DNA of 7,707 nt from Flavobacteriales bacterium UBA2426 (GCA_002342985.1 DDRC01000160.1:10462-18168), one strand, 5' to 3'. Positions 1-6,358 are shown, numbered from the stretch's first letter. The notes: generated by a model from the letters alone, not told the origin. Translations and numbers: made by a program.

Positions 1-218
1 TCGCGGTAGCGGCCGGTGAGCTCCTCGGCGAAGTGCATGGCATCGCACATGCTGCCGCCATTGCCGCAGCTGATCACCTTGGCGCCCTGCTTCAGGCAAT
101 AGCTCATGAAGGCAGCGGCTTGCTCCACCGCGGCGATGTTGGCGGGGTCGGCCAGGAAGCGCTGAAGGACTTCAGCGGCCTCGGTGAAGTGCGATCGGAC
201 GCGGGCGTCGGTGCTCAT
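1..218 (-). CDS. gmhA: D-sedoheptulose-7-phosphate isomerase (phosphoheptose isomerase), 5' part only
   Basis: GmhA converts sedoheptulose 7-phosphate to D-glycero-D-manno-heptose 7-phosphate in the cytoplasm, the first step of ADP-heptose synthesis for lipopolysaccharide. Only the first 72 codons are visible; the gene runs off the left edge. The N-terminus starts [20 protein letters not shown]. Around residues 51-72 it carries [20 protein letters not shown], almost identical to the SIS-domain sugar-phosphate-binding segment of E. coli GmhA ([20 protein letters not shown]). The GNGGS loop and the Glu-Glu of FAEELTGR are the family's substrate and active-site region. The ATG at 216-218 gives the normal GmhA N-terminal length. 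No clear Shine-Dalgarno sequence precedes it. The stop of the upstream ORF6N gene lies only 15 bp away, so the two may be co-transcribed. The family assignment is very secure. Confidence 0.95.
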   Translation of the reverse strand, partial: MSTDARVRSHFTEAAEVLQRFLADPANIAAVEQAAAFMSYCLKQGAKVISCGNGGSMCDAMHFAEELTGRYR

Positions 219-233
219 TACCGCGAAGATGCG

Positions 234-764
234 TCAAACATCGTCGCCCCCTTTGTAGCCGAGCCGCTTGCGGTCGTGGGCGGGCTTGGCCATGAGCTGC
301 TTCACGGCGGCGAAGAGCTCGGCCAAGGCATCCTCGCTGGTGGTTTGCCGCTCTTCCATCTGCGCCATTCGCCGCTGCAGGTCCTGATCGCTCTGCAGCA
401 ATCGGCTCAGGCGCACGAAGACCCGGACGATTCGGATGTTCATGGCGATCGCGCGCTCGCTATTGAGCACGCTGGAGAGCATTAGCACACCGTGCTCGGT
501 GAAGGCAAAGGGCGGTCGGCGCCGGCCTCCCCATTCACTTGACATCGCAAATTGCGATGTCAAGTTGGACCACTCTTCGGTGGTCAGGGCGAACATGAAG
601 TCCTCAGGGAACCGTGTCATGTTCCGTTTCACGGCTTCGTTCAGGCGGTAGGTAGGCACACCATACAGCGCCGCCTGGTCATGCGCCAGTATCACCTTCT
701 GTCCGCGTATCCAGTGGATCTGCGCGGCGATGGCTTCATCCGGTACATCCAGTTCTTCCTTCAT
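234..764 (-). CDS. ORF6N domain-containing protein (putative DNA-binding regulator)
   Basis: This is a 176-residue protein. Residues about 13-100 match the ORF6N domain, a DNA-binding-type domain first described in phage antirepressor-like proteins and common on Bacteroidota chromosomes. The visible family signature is IHWIRGQKVILAHDQAALYG, then TYRLNEAVKRNMTRFPEDFM (residues 39-57), then WGGRRRPPFAFTEHGVLMLS (78-97). Residues about 105-160 are charged and probably helical or coiled-coil (RLLQSDQDLQRRMAQMEE), suggesting oligomerisation. The frame stays open upstream to a TTG at 836. I prefer the ATG at 764 because it is preceded by GGGAGG and because a 775-795 inverted repeat then falls in the 5' region. 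The GGGAGG-to-ATG gap is only 2 nt, unusually short. The gene sits between dsbD and gmhA, neither functionally related to it. Its target is unknown. A large intragenic palindrome lies within it at 537-565. Confidence 0.85.
   Translation of the reverse strand: MKEELDVPDEAIAAQIHWIRGQKVILAHDQAALYGVPTYRLNEAVKRNMTRFPEDFMFALTTEEWSNLTSQFAMSSEWGGRRRPPFAFTEHGVLMLSSVLNSERAIAMNIRIVRVFVRLSRLLQSDQDLQRRMAQMEERQTTSEDALAELFAAVKQLMAKPAHDRKRLGYKGGDDV
537..565. repeat. Perfect 14-bp-arm palindrome inside the ORF6N gene
   Basis: The left arm ACTTGACATCGCAA (537-550) and the right arm TTGCGATGTCAAGT (552-565) are exact reverse complements around a single central base at 551. The arms do not extend further. The element lies fully inside the ORF6N coding sequence and encodes roughly residues 67-76 (NLTSQFAMSS), just before the WGGRR segment. 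The sequence alone does not say whether it is an operator, an RNA hairpin or a remnant of a small palindromic insertion. Its outer half-site CTTGAC recurs in the inverted repeat at 775-795. Confidence 0.9.
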
Positions 765-766
765 GG

Positions 767-772
767 CCTCCC
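767..772 (-). promoter_or_regulatory. Shine-Dalgarno-like GGGAGG that decides the ORF6N start
   Basis: On the minus strand GGGAGG is followed by CC and then the ATG at 764. It is the strongest Shine-Dalgarno match in the window, where most genes have none, and it favours this ATG over the upstream in-frame TTG at 836. The 2-nt spacing is shorter than the usual 5-9 nt, so its strength is uncertain. Confidence 0.5.
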
Positions 773-774
773 AT

Positions 775-795
775 CTTGACGGATATTTCGTCAAG
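775..795. promoter_or_regulatory. Inverted repeat upstream of the ORF6N gene (candidate operator)
   Basis: CTTGACG (775-781) and CGTCAAG (789-795) form a perfect 7-bp inverted repeat with a 7-nt spacer. It starts 10 bp upstream of the preferred ATG at 764. The outer six bases of each arm (CTTGAC/GTCAAG) match the outer part of the intragenic palindrome at 537-565. A site for the ORF6N protein or another dimeric regulator is a reasonable inference. A weak 5' mRNA hairpin is the alternative. If translation really started at the TTG at 836, this would be coding sequence. Confidence 0.4.
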
Positions 796-859
796 GCACG
801 GACGCTCAATATGGCAGGCGACAGCCGAAGAACCAAGCACCCTTCAACGAACGACGAAC

Positions 860-2920
860 CTACCTCCCCGCCTGCTGCCCCAGCACCTGCATGCCCTGCA
901 CACCGCGCTCCAGGAAGGCTTTGTAGTCATCCACCGCCGGCGTGTAGCCCACGGGATCGGTGAGCAGCTTTCCATCGGGGCTCAGTAGCGCATAGAGCGG
1001 CTGTGTGGCACTCTTGAAGGTCTCCGTCTGCAGCGTGGCCCACTTGTTCCCCACGGTGAGGATGGGCTTCTTGGTGCCGTTGCTGGTCTCGTAGATGAAC
1101 TGCTCCTCCTTGGGCAGCTCGGCCTTCGCATCCACGTAAAGCGATACCAGCACATACTGGTCATTGATCAGGCGGTTGATCTCGGGCACCGGCCACACAT
1201 AGTCCTCCATCTTGCGGCAGTTGGCGCAGCCGTAGCCGGTGAAGTCGATGAGCAGGGGCTTCCCGCTGCGCCTGGCCTCGGCCATGCCGCTCTCCAGGTC
1301 GTGGAAGCAGGTGAGACCCGCCGGGCATTCGGTGGGATAGATCCAGCTGTAGCCGGGCGATGGCGAGATGCCGCTGAGCAGGCCCACGGGCGCCCAGGTT
1401 TGCGCCTTGTCGTCGTAGCGGAAGCCCATGGCCATGTAGGCGGTGAAGAGGCCGAAGGCGGTGATGAAGAAGATGCGCATGGGCGTGTAGCGCTTCACCG
1501 GGCTGTCGTGCGGGAAGCGGATCCGGCCGAAGAGGTAGAGCACGATGCCGATGCCGCAGATGACCCAGATGGCGAGGAAGAGCTCGTAGGGCACGAGGCC
1601 CCACTTCATCACCAGGTCGGCCATGCTGAGGAACTTGAAGGCGAGCGCCACCTCCACGAAGCCGAGCACCACCTTCACGCTGTTGAGCCAGCTGCCGCTG
1701 CGGGGCAGGCTGTTGAGCCAGCCGGGAAAGAGGGCGAAGAGGCCGAAGGGCAGCGCCAGCGCGAAGCCGAAGCCGCCCATGCCCGCGGTAAGCTGCCACG
1801 CGCCGCCATCGGCCGTGAGCGCACCGGCCAGCAGCGAGCCCAGGATGGGACCGGTGCAGCTGAAGGAGACCAGCGCCAGGGTGAGCGCCATGAAGAAGGT
1901 GCCGATGAGCCCGCCGAACTTGCTGGCGTTGCTATCCATCTTGTTCACCCAGCTGCTGGGCAGGGTGATCTCGAAGTAGCCGAAGAAGGAGATGGCGAAG
2001 ACGATGAAGATGACGAAGAAGCCGATGTTCAGCCACGGGTTGGTGCTGATCTCGTTGAAGATCTCCGGATTCACGCTGCCCAGCAGATGGAAGGGCAGGC
2101 TGAAGAGCAGGTAGATGAGGAAGATGAAGCCGCCGTAGGTGAGGGCGTTCTTCAATCCCGTGGCGCGGTCCTGGCTGCTCTTGGTGAAGAAGCTCACCGT
2201 GAGCGGGATCATCGGGAACACGCAAGGCGTGAGCAGGGCTACGAGCCCGCCGATGAAGCCCAGCATGAAGATCCACAGCAGCGAGCTCTCCTTCTCCTTG
2301 CGCGCGCCGGTATCGGGCACCACGGGATTGTCCAGGTCCACGTTCGGCATCCGCAGCTCGGCCGCATCCGTCCGCGTTGCGATGCCGGCGAACTTGGGGT
2401 CATTGGGGTCGAAGGAGACCTCGCCGAGCTGGTAGGTGCCCGAAGCCAGCCCGAGGATGAAGTACACCGTGGTGGGCGGCAGGCACATCTCATCGTTGCA
2501 GGTCATGTACTCGAAGTAGCCGGTCACGGGCCGCTCCGCATCAGCCGCGGTGATGAACTGCGTGAAGGTGGCCGACTCCTTGAACTTCTTCACCTCCATG
2601 CCGAAGACGGCATCCATGCCTTCGATCACCTTGGCGCCATCCTCCGAGGCCTTCCCCGCCGCCTGCACCCCGCCGGCCGGATCCACTGCGATGGAGGTGG
2701 GCCAGGGCCCCATGTCGCCGTAGTTGTTCTGGGAGTAGATGGACCATCCCTGCGCGATGGCCGCATTGAACTCCAGCGCCCACTTCCCGGAGCCCATGTC
2801 CTTGGCTGCGATGGACCACTTCACAGGGTCGGGATTCCCTTCGGCCCCGGACTGCGCGCGGGCCATGGACCATGGCATGGAAAGGAGCAGGAGCAGGGAG
2901 GGCTTCAGCAGTACTCGCAT
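860..2920 (-). CDS. dsbD: Protein-disulfide reductase (thiol:disulfide interchange protein DsbD)
   Basis: DsbD carries electrons from cytoplasmic thioredoxin across the inner membrane to reduce periplasmic disulfide partners. With the ATG at 2920 the protein has 686 residues. A signal peptide is visible (MRVLLKPSLLLLLSMPWSMA, probable cleavage after ARA near residue 22). Next is a periplasmic alpha domain with the redox pair C141/C146 in MTCNDEMCLPP. A beta domain of about eight membrane segments (roughly 213-500) follows, with its two cysteines in LLTPCVFPMIP (C233) and SFSCTGP (C355). The C-terminal thioredoxin-like gamma domain has FTGYGCANCRKMEDYVW (C565/C568). All three redox pairs expected in DsbD are present. 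The frame extends upstream to 2989, but that extension lacks signal-peptide character and overlaps the preceding gene. The start lies 2 bp after the stop of the small DsbD-alpha gene, implying translational coupling. Two extra cysteines (C532, C538) occur in the linker before the gamma domain. Confidence 0.93.
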   Translation of the reverse strand: MRVLLKPSLLLLLSMPWSMARAQSGAEGNPDPVKWSIAAKDMGSGKWALEFNAAIAQGWSIYSQNNYGDMGPWPTSIAVDPAGGVQAAGKASEDGAKVIEGMDAVFGMEVKKFKESATFTQFITAADAERPVTGYFEYMTCNDEMCLPPTTVYFILGLASGTYQLGEVSFDPNDPKFAGIATRTDAAELRMPNVDLDNPVVPDTGARKEKESSLLWIFMLGFIGGLVALLTPCVFPMIPLTVSFFTKSSQDRATGLKNALTYGGFIFLIYLLFSLPFHLLGSVNPEIFNEISTNPWLNIGFFVIFIVFAISFFGYFEITLPSSWVNKMDSNASKFGGLIGTFFMALTLALVSFSCTGPILGSLLAGALTADGGAWQLTAGMGGFGFALALPFGLFALFPGWLNSLPRSGSWLNSVKVVLGFVEVALAFKFLSMADLVMKWGLVPYELFLAIWVICGIGIVLYLFGRIRFPHDSPVKRYTPMRIFFITAFGLFTAYMAMGFRYDDKAQTWAPVGLLSGISPSPGYSWIYPTECPAGLTCFHDLESGMAEARRSGKPLLIDFTGYGCANCRKMEDYVWPVPEINRLINDQYVLVSLYVDAKAELPKEEQFIYETSNGTKKPILTVGNKWATLQTETFKSATQPLYALLSPDGKLLTDPVGYTPAVDDYKAFLERGVQGMQVLGQQAGR

Positions 2921-2922
2921 GG

Positions 2923-3366
2923 TCACATCGATTCCACCCGCAGTTTGAAGGGCACCACGACAGGCGGCAGGCAGGTCCTGTCGTTGCACACCATGTACTC
3001 CACCTCGCCCTCCACGTCGAAGGCGCCAGGGCGGAGCGGCTTGATGCGCTGCACGAAAGCGGGTGATCCGCTATGATAGCGCACCATCATCGCGAAATTG
3101 GGATCGTACTGCTCCACGGGCTCGGGCTCGACCAGGCCGCCTTCCAGCACAAAAGCCTCGGATGCCTTGAAGCGGATGGCGGTGGCGATGGGACCCTCAT
3201 CACTGGGGAGCTCCGTGGCATAGATGTGCCAGCCCCCCTCCACTTCCGTCCGCAGGTCGATGCGCACATAGCCGTCACCCGTCGCTGATGCCGCGAACCT
3301 CCACTTCACCGGGCCCGTTGGGTCCGACGCGCATAGGATGCCGAGGAGGGAGAGCAGGAGCAGCAT
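2923..3366 (-). CDS. Exported stand-alone DsbD-alpha (DsbD N-terminal domain) protein
   Basis: This is a protein of about 147 residues with a hydrophobic N-terminus (MLLLLSLLGILCA) that looks like a short Sec signal peptide, followed by one DsbD-alpha-like immunoglobulin-type domain. It aligns along its length with the N-terminal domain of the adjacent DsbD. Shared features are GPVKWRFAAS against DPVKWSIAAK, GGWHIYATE against QGWSIYSQN, and YMVCNDRTCLPP against YMTCNDEMCLPP, so the redox cysteine pair is kept. There is no membrane beta domain or thioredoxin domain. It probably acts in the periplasm as an electron acceptor or relay for DsbD, judging from homology and the 2-bp gap to dsbD. An in-frame TTG at 3378 would add four residues. 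I chose the ATG at 3366, which has no Shine-Dalgarno sequence. The n-region lacks the usual lysine or arginine. The cysteine in LGILC is not a good lipobox because Leu occupies the -1 position. Confidence 0.82.
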   Translation of the reverse strand: MLLLLSLLGILCASDPTGPVKWRFAASATGDGYVRIDLRTEVEGGWHIYATELPSDEGPIATAIRFKASEAFVLEGGLVEPEPVEQYDPNFAMMVRYHSGSPAFVQRIKPLRPGAFDVEGEVEYMVCNDRTCLPPVVVPFKLRVESM

Positions 3367-3375
3367 GACCGGATG

Positions 3376-3383
3376 CAAAGCTA
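3376..3383 (-). promoter_or_regulatory. Possible Bacteroidota -7 element (TAGCTTTG)
   Basis: On the minus strand TAGCTTTG matches the Bacteroidetes -7 consensus TAnnTTTG exactly. It lies 10 nt upstream of the ATG at 3366, so a transcript from it would be almost leaderless. I find no good TTTG -33 element at the right distance, so an 8-base match in GC-rich DNA could be chance. Confidence 0.2.
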
Positions 3384-3420
3384 ACCGGGCCGCGCCCTTG
3401 CATCAGCCGGGATGATGGCC

Positions 3421-3457
3421 GGATCCTCGGGATCCTGCTGGGCCGTTAACGATCGTT
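3421..3457. other. Short palindromes in the intergenic region downstream of the 95-codon gene
   Basis: GGATCC occurs at 3421-3426 and 3430-3435, three bases apart. Since it is self-complementary it can form a 6-bp stem with a 3-nt loop. A 10-bp palindrome, AACGATCGTT, lies at 3448-3457 and touches the stop codon of the 95-codon gene. No T-tract follows on the minus strand, so this is not a recognisable intrinsic terminator. The roles are unknown and both could be fortuitous. Confidence 0.35.
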
Positions 3458-3744
3458 CACGATGGGAACTCGATGCCGACCACGCGGGAGACGGGGATGG
3501 TCATGCCGTACTTCAGGACGATGTTCTGCGGATCGAAGGCCCAGATGGTGGTCTCCACGGCCTTCAGGCCCTCATCGTCCTGGAACAGGATGCGGCACTT
3601 GCCGTGCTCGCCATTGCCCAGCCGCGTGGCCTGCTCCATTTTCCGCTGGATGTCCTGATGCTGCTCGGTGCTCAGGGGCAGAGGCTGGCGCGGGAAGCGG
3701 AGCGATGGGATGCGCTCCTTGGGGATCATGGTGTGCTGCGGCAT
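3457..3744 (-). CDS. Conserved hypothetical protein of unknown function (95 aa)
   Basis: This is a short soluble protein with no signal peptide, membrane segment or cysteine pair (a single Cys near residue 50). The N-terminal part has KERIPSLRFPRQPLPL followed by a likely helix (TEQHQDIQRKMEQATRLGN). The second half, GKCRILFQDDEGLKAVETTI, then WAFDPQNIVLKYGMTIPVSR and VVGIEF, alternates in a way that suggests a small beta-rich fold ending in a strand. I recall similar small proteins in Flavobacteria with the same DDEGLK-VETTIWA core, and I know no function for them. The ATG at 3742-3744 is preceded by GGTGAG, a weak ribosome-binding site. A second in-frame ATG lies five codons in. It stands alone, 78 bp after tilS and 90 bp before the DsbD-alpha gene. 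Codon use resembles that of its neighbours. Confidence 0.78.
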   Translation of the reverse strand: MPQHTMIPKERIPSLRFPRQPLPLSTEQHQDIQRKMEQATRLGNGEHGKCRILFQDDEGLKAVETTIWAFDPQNIVLKYGMTIPVSRVVGIEFPS

Positions 3745-3767
3745 GGCTCACCGGGGGTTTAGAAGCG

Positions 3768-3798
3768 GGAAGTTAATCGCATCCGGCCGCCGTGCAAC
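3768..3798 (-). promoter_or_regulatory. Weak candidate promoter for the 95-codon gene
   Basis: On the minus strand GTTG (3795-3798) is followed after 19 nt by TAACTTCC (3768-3775). The spacing suits the Bacteroidetes TTTG / TAnnTTTG promoter, but each box departs from consensus. It would give a leader of roughly 15 nt for the 95-codon gene. This is offered only because it lies in the gap after tilS where a new transcript could begin. Confidence 0.22.
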
Positions 3799-3822
3799 AC
3801 CCCCTTGAAAATACGTGGATGC

Positions 3823-5142
3823 TCAGCCCCTCTGGATGCGCAACACGCGCAGGCTGTGCTCTGTGGCTTGGAAGCCCTCGCCGATGCGGTGCCCCGCTAG
3901 CCAGGCCACCTCGCCACCGCTCACCAGCACGTAGGCCAAGTCCTTCAGGTTCCTTGGAACCTTGGCATCGATGAGGATGTCACTGATGAGCTTGCGGCCG
4001 CCCAGGCCGGTGGGCCGCATGCGGTCGCCGGGGCGCCAAGGCCGCACTTCAACGGGAAAGTCCAGCCGGTCGGCATCGAGCACGGCCTCATCCATGGAAG
4101 CAGGCATTTTGAATGGCTCGCCCTCCGTCAGGACCCAGCGGAAACCGGCACTTGCGCCAACGGGTTGGTGAAGGTCGATGATGAACGCAGGCCGATCGGC
4201 CGGGATCCTGGCCACGATCAGGCTTTCGCGGTCCACGATGGCGCGCCAGCCACCCGCGATGAACTCCGCCCCGGTACGCCGTTCCAGGATGGCATCGCGC
4301 ACCCGATCCAGCATGTCGGGATGGAAACCCAGGTGCCGCAGCAGCTGATGCAGCAGCAAGGTCGGCGTCGGGCTGTTCTCCACTGCGGTGAAGGGGATGC
4401 GGAGCTCCCGTTCCGGCGTGAGGCTGAGCGGCTCGGCGCTGCGCACCAGCTCGCCCGCGCGCCCCAGCTCGCGCAGCAGACCGGTGCTCCTGGCCATGGA
4501 CCGCCGGGCACCGGGGCGCATGGCCTCCATCAAGGGCAACAGCTCGTGCCGTACGCGGTTGCGTAGGTACTTCGCATCGGTGTTGCTGCTGTCCTCACGG
4601 AAAGGGATGGAATGCTCCGTTGCGTACGCTTCGATCGTGGCGCGATCAACGGCCAGCAATGGACGCACGAACACGCCGCTCACCGGCGGGATGGTGCTCC
4701 AGCCGAACACACCCACCCCGCGCATGAGGTGCATGAGCAGGGTCTCCACGGCATCATCGGCATGGTGGGCCAGCACGGTTCTCCAAGGCTGGTCCTTCCA
4801 GGCCTCGGCGAAGAAGGCGTAGCGAAGCTCGCGCGCCGCCATCTGGATGGACAGGCCCTTCTCCTTCGCATGCGCGGCCGCATCCACCCTCTTCCATCGG
4901 AACGGGATGCCCTCGCGACGGCAATGCTCCTCCACGAAGGCGCGATCGCCCTCGCTCTCGGCGCCGCGCAGGCCATGGTCCACGTGCAGCACGGAGCACG
5001 GGTGGCCCATGCATTTCAGCGCATGCAGCAGCACCATGCTGTCGATGCCCCCGCTCACCGCCACGTGCAGGGGCTCGCCCGGCTCCAGCATCCGCTCCCG
5101 GCGGATGAAGCGGCGCACCTCATCAAGGAGCTGTGAGCGCAT
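3823..5142 (-). CDS. tilS: tRNA(Ile)-lysidine synthetase
   Basis: TilS uses ATP and lysine to convert cytidine-34 of the CAU-anticodon isoleucine tRNA to lysidine, so that it reads AUA and is charged with isoleucine. It is essential and cytoplasmic. The 439-residue protein has the N-type ATP-pyrophosphatase P-loop SGGIDS at 30-35, HVDHGLRG at 53-60, HHADDAVET at 126-134, FREDSSN at 181-187 and RNRVRHELLP at 194-203, all characteristic of TilS. The C-terminal TilS substrate-binding domain is recognisable by PWRPGDRMRPTG (368-379) and RKLISDILIDAKVPR (383-397). Its length is normal for the long, two-domain form. The ATG at 5140-5142 lies inside the end of pabB (20-bp overlap), with no nearby Shine-Dalgarno sequence, which suggests translational coupling. 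No terminator was found in the 78 bp after the stop. Confidence 0.96.
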   Translation of the reverse strand: MRSQLLDEVRRFIRRERMLEPGEPLHVAVSGGIDSMVLLHALKCMGHPCSVLHVDHGLRGAESEGDRAFVEEHCRREGIPFRWKRVDAAAHAKEKGLSIQMAARELRYAFFAEAWKDQPWRTVLAHHADDAVETLLMHLMRGVGVFGWSTIPPVSGVFVRPLLAVDRATIEAYATEHSIPFREDSSNTDAKYLRNRVRHELLPLMEAMRPGARRSMARSTGLLRELGRAGELVRSAEPLSLTPERELRIPFTAVENSPTPTLLLHQLLRHLGFHPDMLDRVRDAILERRTGAEFIAGGWRAIVDRESLIVARIPADRPAFIIDLHQPVGASAGFRWVLTEGEPFKMPASMDEAVLDADRLDFPVEVRPWRPGDRMRPTGLGGRKLISDILIDAKVPRNLKDLAYVLVSGGEVAWLAGHRIGEGFQATEHSLRVLRIQRG

Positions 5143-6358
5143 GGGCTATGCTGTTGAGCTTCACCAGGCACTCGTCCCACTCCGCTGAGGGATCGCATTG
5201 CGCGGTGAGCGCGCTGCCGGTGGGGATGGAAAGCCTGCTCGAGACTTGGTCAAAGAGCACCGTGCGGATCACCACATTCAGGTCGGCGGTGCCATCGGGC
5301 GCGAAGAAGCCCATGGTGCCGCTGTACAATCCGCGTGCTCGCGCCTCTGCGGCATCGATGAGCTGCATGGCGCGGAACTTGGGCGCCCCGGTCATACTGG
5401 CCATGGGAAAGGCCGCCTCCACCGCGGTGAAGGGATCCACATCCGTGCGGCGCTCCGCCTCCATCGCGCTCACCAGTTGATGCACCCGGGGATAGGACCG
5501 CACGCCGCAAAGCTCCGTTACGCGCACGCTTCCGGGCACCGACACGCGCGCCAAGTCGTTGCGCATGACGTCCACGGCCATGACGTTCTCGCTCCGCTCC
5601 TTGGCATCCAGAGCGAGCTCACGGGCAAGGCGCTGGTCCTCTGCCGCGCTCCGGCCACGGGGACGCGTGCCTTTCATCGGCTCGCCGGCCATGCGCCGAT
5701 CATTCATGGCAAGGAAGCGTTCGGGGCTGGCGCAGAGGGCGAAGCCCGTGCCCATCCGCAGGAAACCTGCGAAAGGCGCATCGGTGTCGGCCAGCAATCG
5801 ATCGAAGGCCGCGAAGGGATCGAATCCGGGGACCACGGCCTCGTGCGCCGTGCAGAGATTCACCTCATAGATATCGCCGCGCTGGATGGCCGCCATGAGC
5901 GCACCCGCCGCATGGAGGTACTCCGCCCGGCTCATGGCCGGGCGCCAGTCGATGGGGACGCGCGCGGCCCCGGCAGCAGGCGGGCCTGCCATGGCGTGCG
6001 CCAGTCCGATTCCGGCTGCCGCATCATCCGGATAGGCGTACAGGGTCAAGTCATCGCCCTGCCACTCATATACCCACCGTGGAATGAACCAGTGACTGAG
6101 CGGCCAGCCGAACGCATCGTGCAAGCGCGAGCCCAAGGGCTCCAAGCGGTCCTTGTAGCCATAGGCGAGATGGCCCATGAACCAGTCCGTTGAACGGCCC
6201 TGCGCATCGAATCGTGGCCGCTCTCCATCCTGTAGCACACCCACACCCAACACGGCGCGCCCCTGATCGGCCACCCTCCGGAAAAGGAAGGCCTCCTCCT
6301 GGCGCAGGGCCTCTGCACGGAAGGGGATGCCGGTCGGCAAGGGAATCCGCTGTCGCAC
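5123..6358 (-). CDS. pabB: Aminodeoxychorismate synthase component I (para-aminobenzoate synthase)
   Basis: PabB aminates chorismate to 4-amino-4-deoxychorismate, using ammonia from the PabA glutaminase, on the way to p-aminobenzoate and folate. From the GTG at 6358 the protein has 411 residues. Chorismate-binding family motifs appear in order: RGDIYEVNL (160-168), SPERF (211-215), PMKGTRPRG (227-235), AVDVMRNDLARV (261-272), RVHQLVSAM (near 291-299), MTGAPKFRAMQLID (322-335) and AEWDECLVKLNSI near the end. The Lys in PMKGT is the PabB-type residue; anthranilate synthase TrpE has Ala there. TrpE or a salvage-type enzyme is therefore less likely. The frame continues upstream past 6394 to a GTG at 6472, but that extension overlaps the lnt end and looks non-homologous. 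No ATG suits this frame. No pabA is present in the window. Confidence 0.88.
   Translation of the reverse strand: MRQRIPLPTGIPFRAEALRQEEAFLFRRVADQGRAVLGVGVLQDGERPRFDAQGRSTDWFMGHLAYGYKDRLEPLGSRLHDAFGWPLSHWFIPRWVYEWQGDDLTLYAYPDDAAAGIGLAHAMAGPPAAGAARVPIDWRPAMSRAEYLHAAGALMAAIQRGDIYEVNLCTAHEAVVPGFDPFAAFDRLLADTDAPFAGFLRMGTGFALCASPERFLAMNDRRMAGEPMKGTRPRGRSAAEDQRLARELALDAKERSENVMAVDVMRNDLARVSVPGSVRVTELCGVRSYPRVHQLVSAMEAERRTDVDPFTAVEAAFPMASMTGAPKFRAMQLIDAAEARARGLYSGTMGFFAPDGTADLNVVIRTVLFDQVSSRLSIPTGSALTAQCDPSAEWDECLVKLNSIAHALTAP

Noticed and set aside
33..485. A 150-codon open frame on the plus strand
   Set aside because: It spans the antisense of both gmhA and the ORF6N gene, each of which matches a known family on the minus strand.
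1679..1722. A 14-bp direct repeat (GCTGTTGAGCCAGC) 30 bp apart within dsbD
   Set aside because: It encodes WLNS twice in GWLNSLPRSGSWLNSV, a segment I expect to look like this in Bacteroidota DsbD homologues. It is explained by protein sequence.
1301..3076. A 591-codon open frame on the plus strand
   Set aside because: It is antisense to dsbD and the small DsbD-alpha gene, with a low-complexity Glu/Ala/His/Arg-rich translation typical of the opposite strand of GC-rich coding sequence. The minus-strand frames have clear domains and catalytic motifs.
3320..3366. Possible lipoprotein signal (LGILC) in the DsbD-alpha protein
   Set aside because: The residue before the cysteine is Leu, which does not fit the lipobox, and the n-region has no positive charge. 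An ordinary signal peptide is more plausible.
5198..6193. A 331-codon open frame on the plus strand
   Set aside because: It is antisense to pabB, His/Gly/Arg/Ala-rich, and shows no recognisable domain.
5123..6358. Anthranilate synthase component I (trpE) as an alternative for pabB
   Set aside because: The PMKGT motif carries the PabB-type lysine, and no trp genes are nearby.
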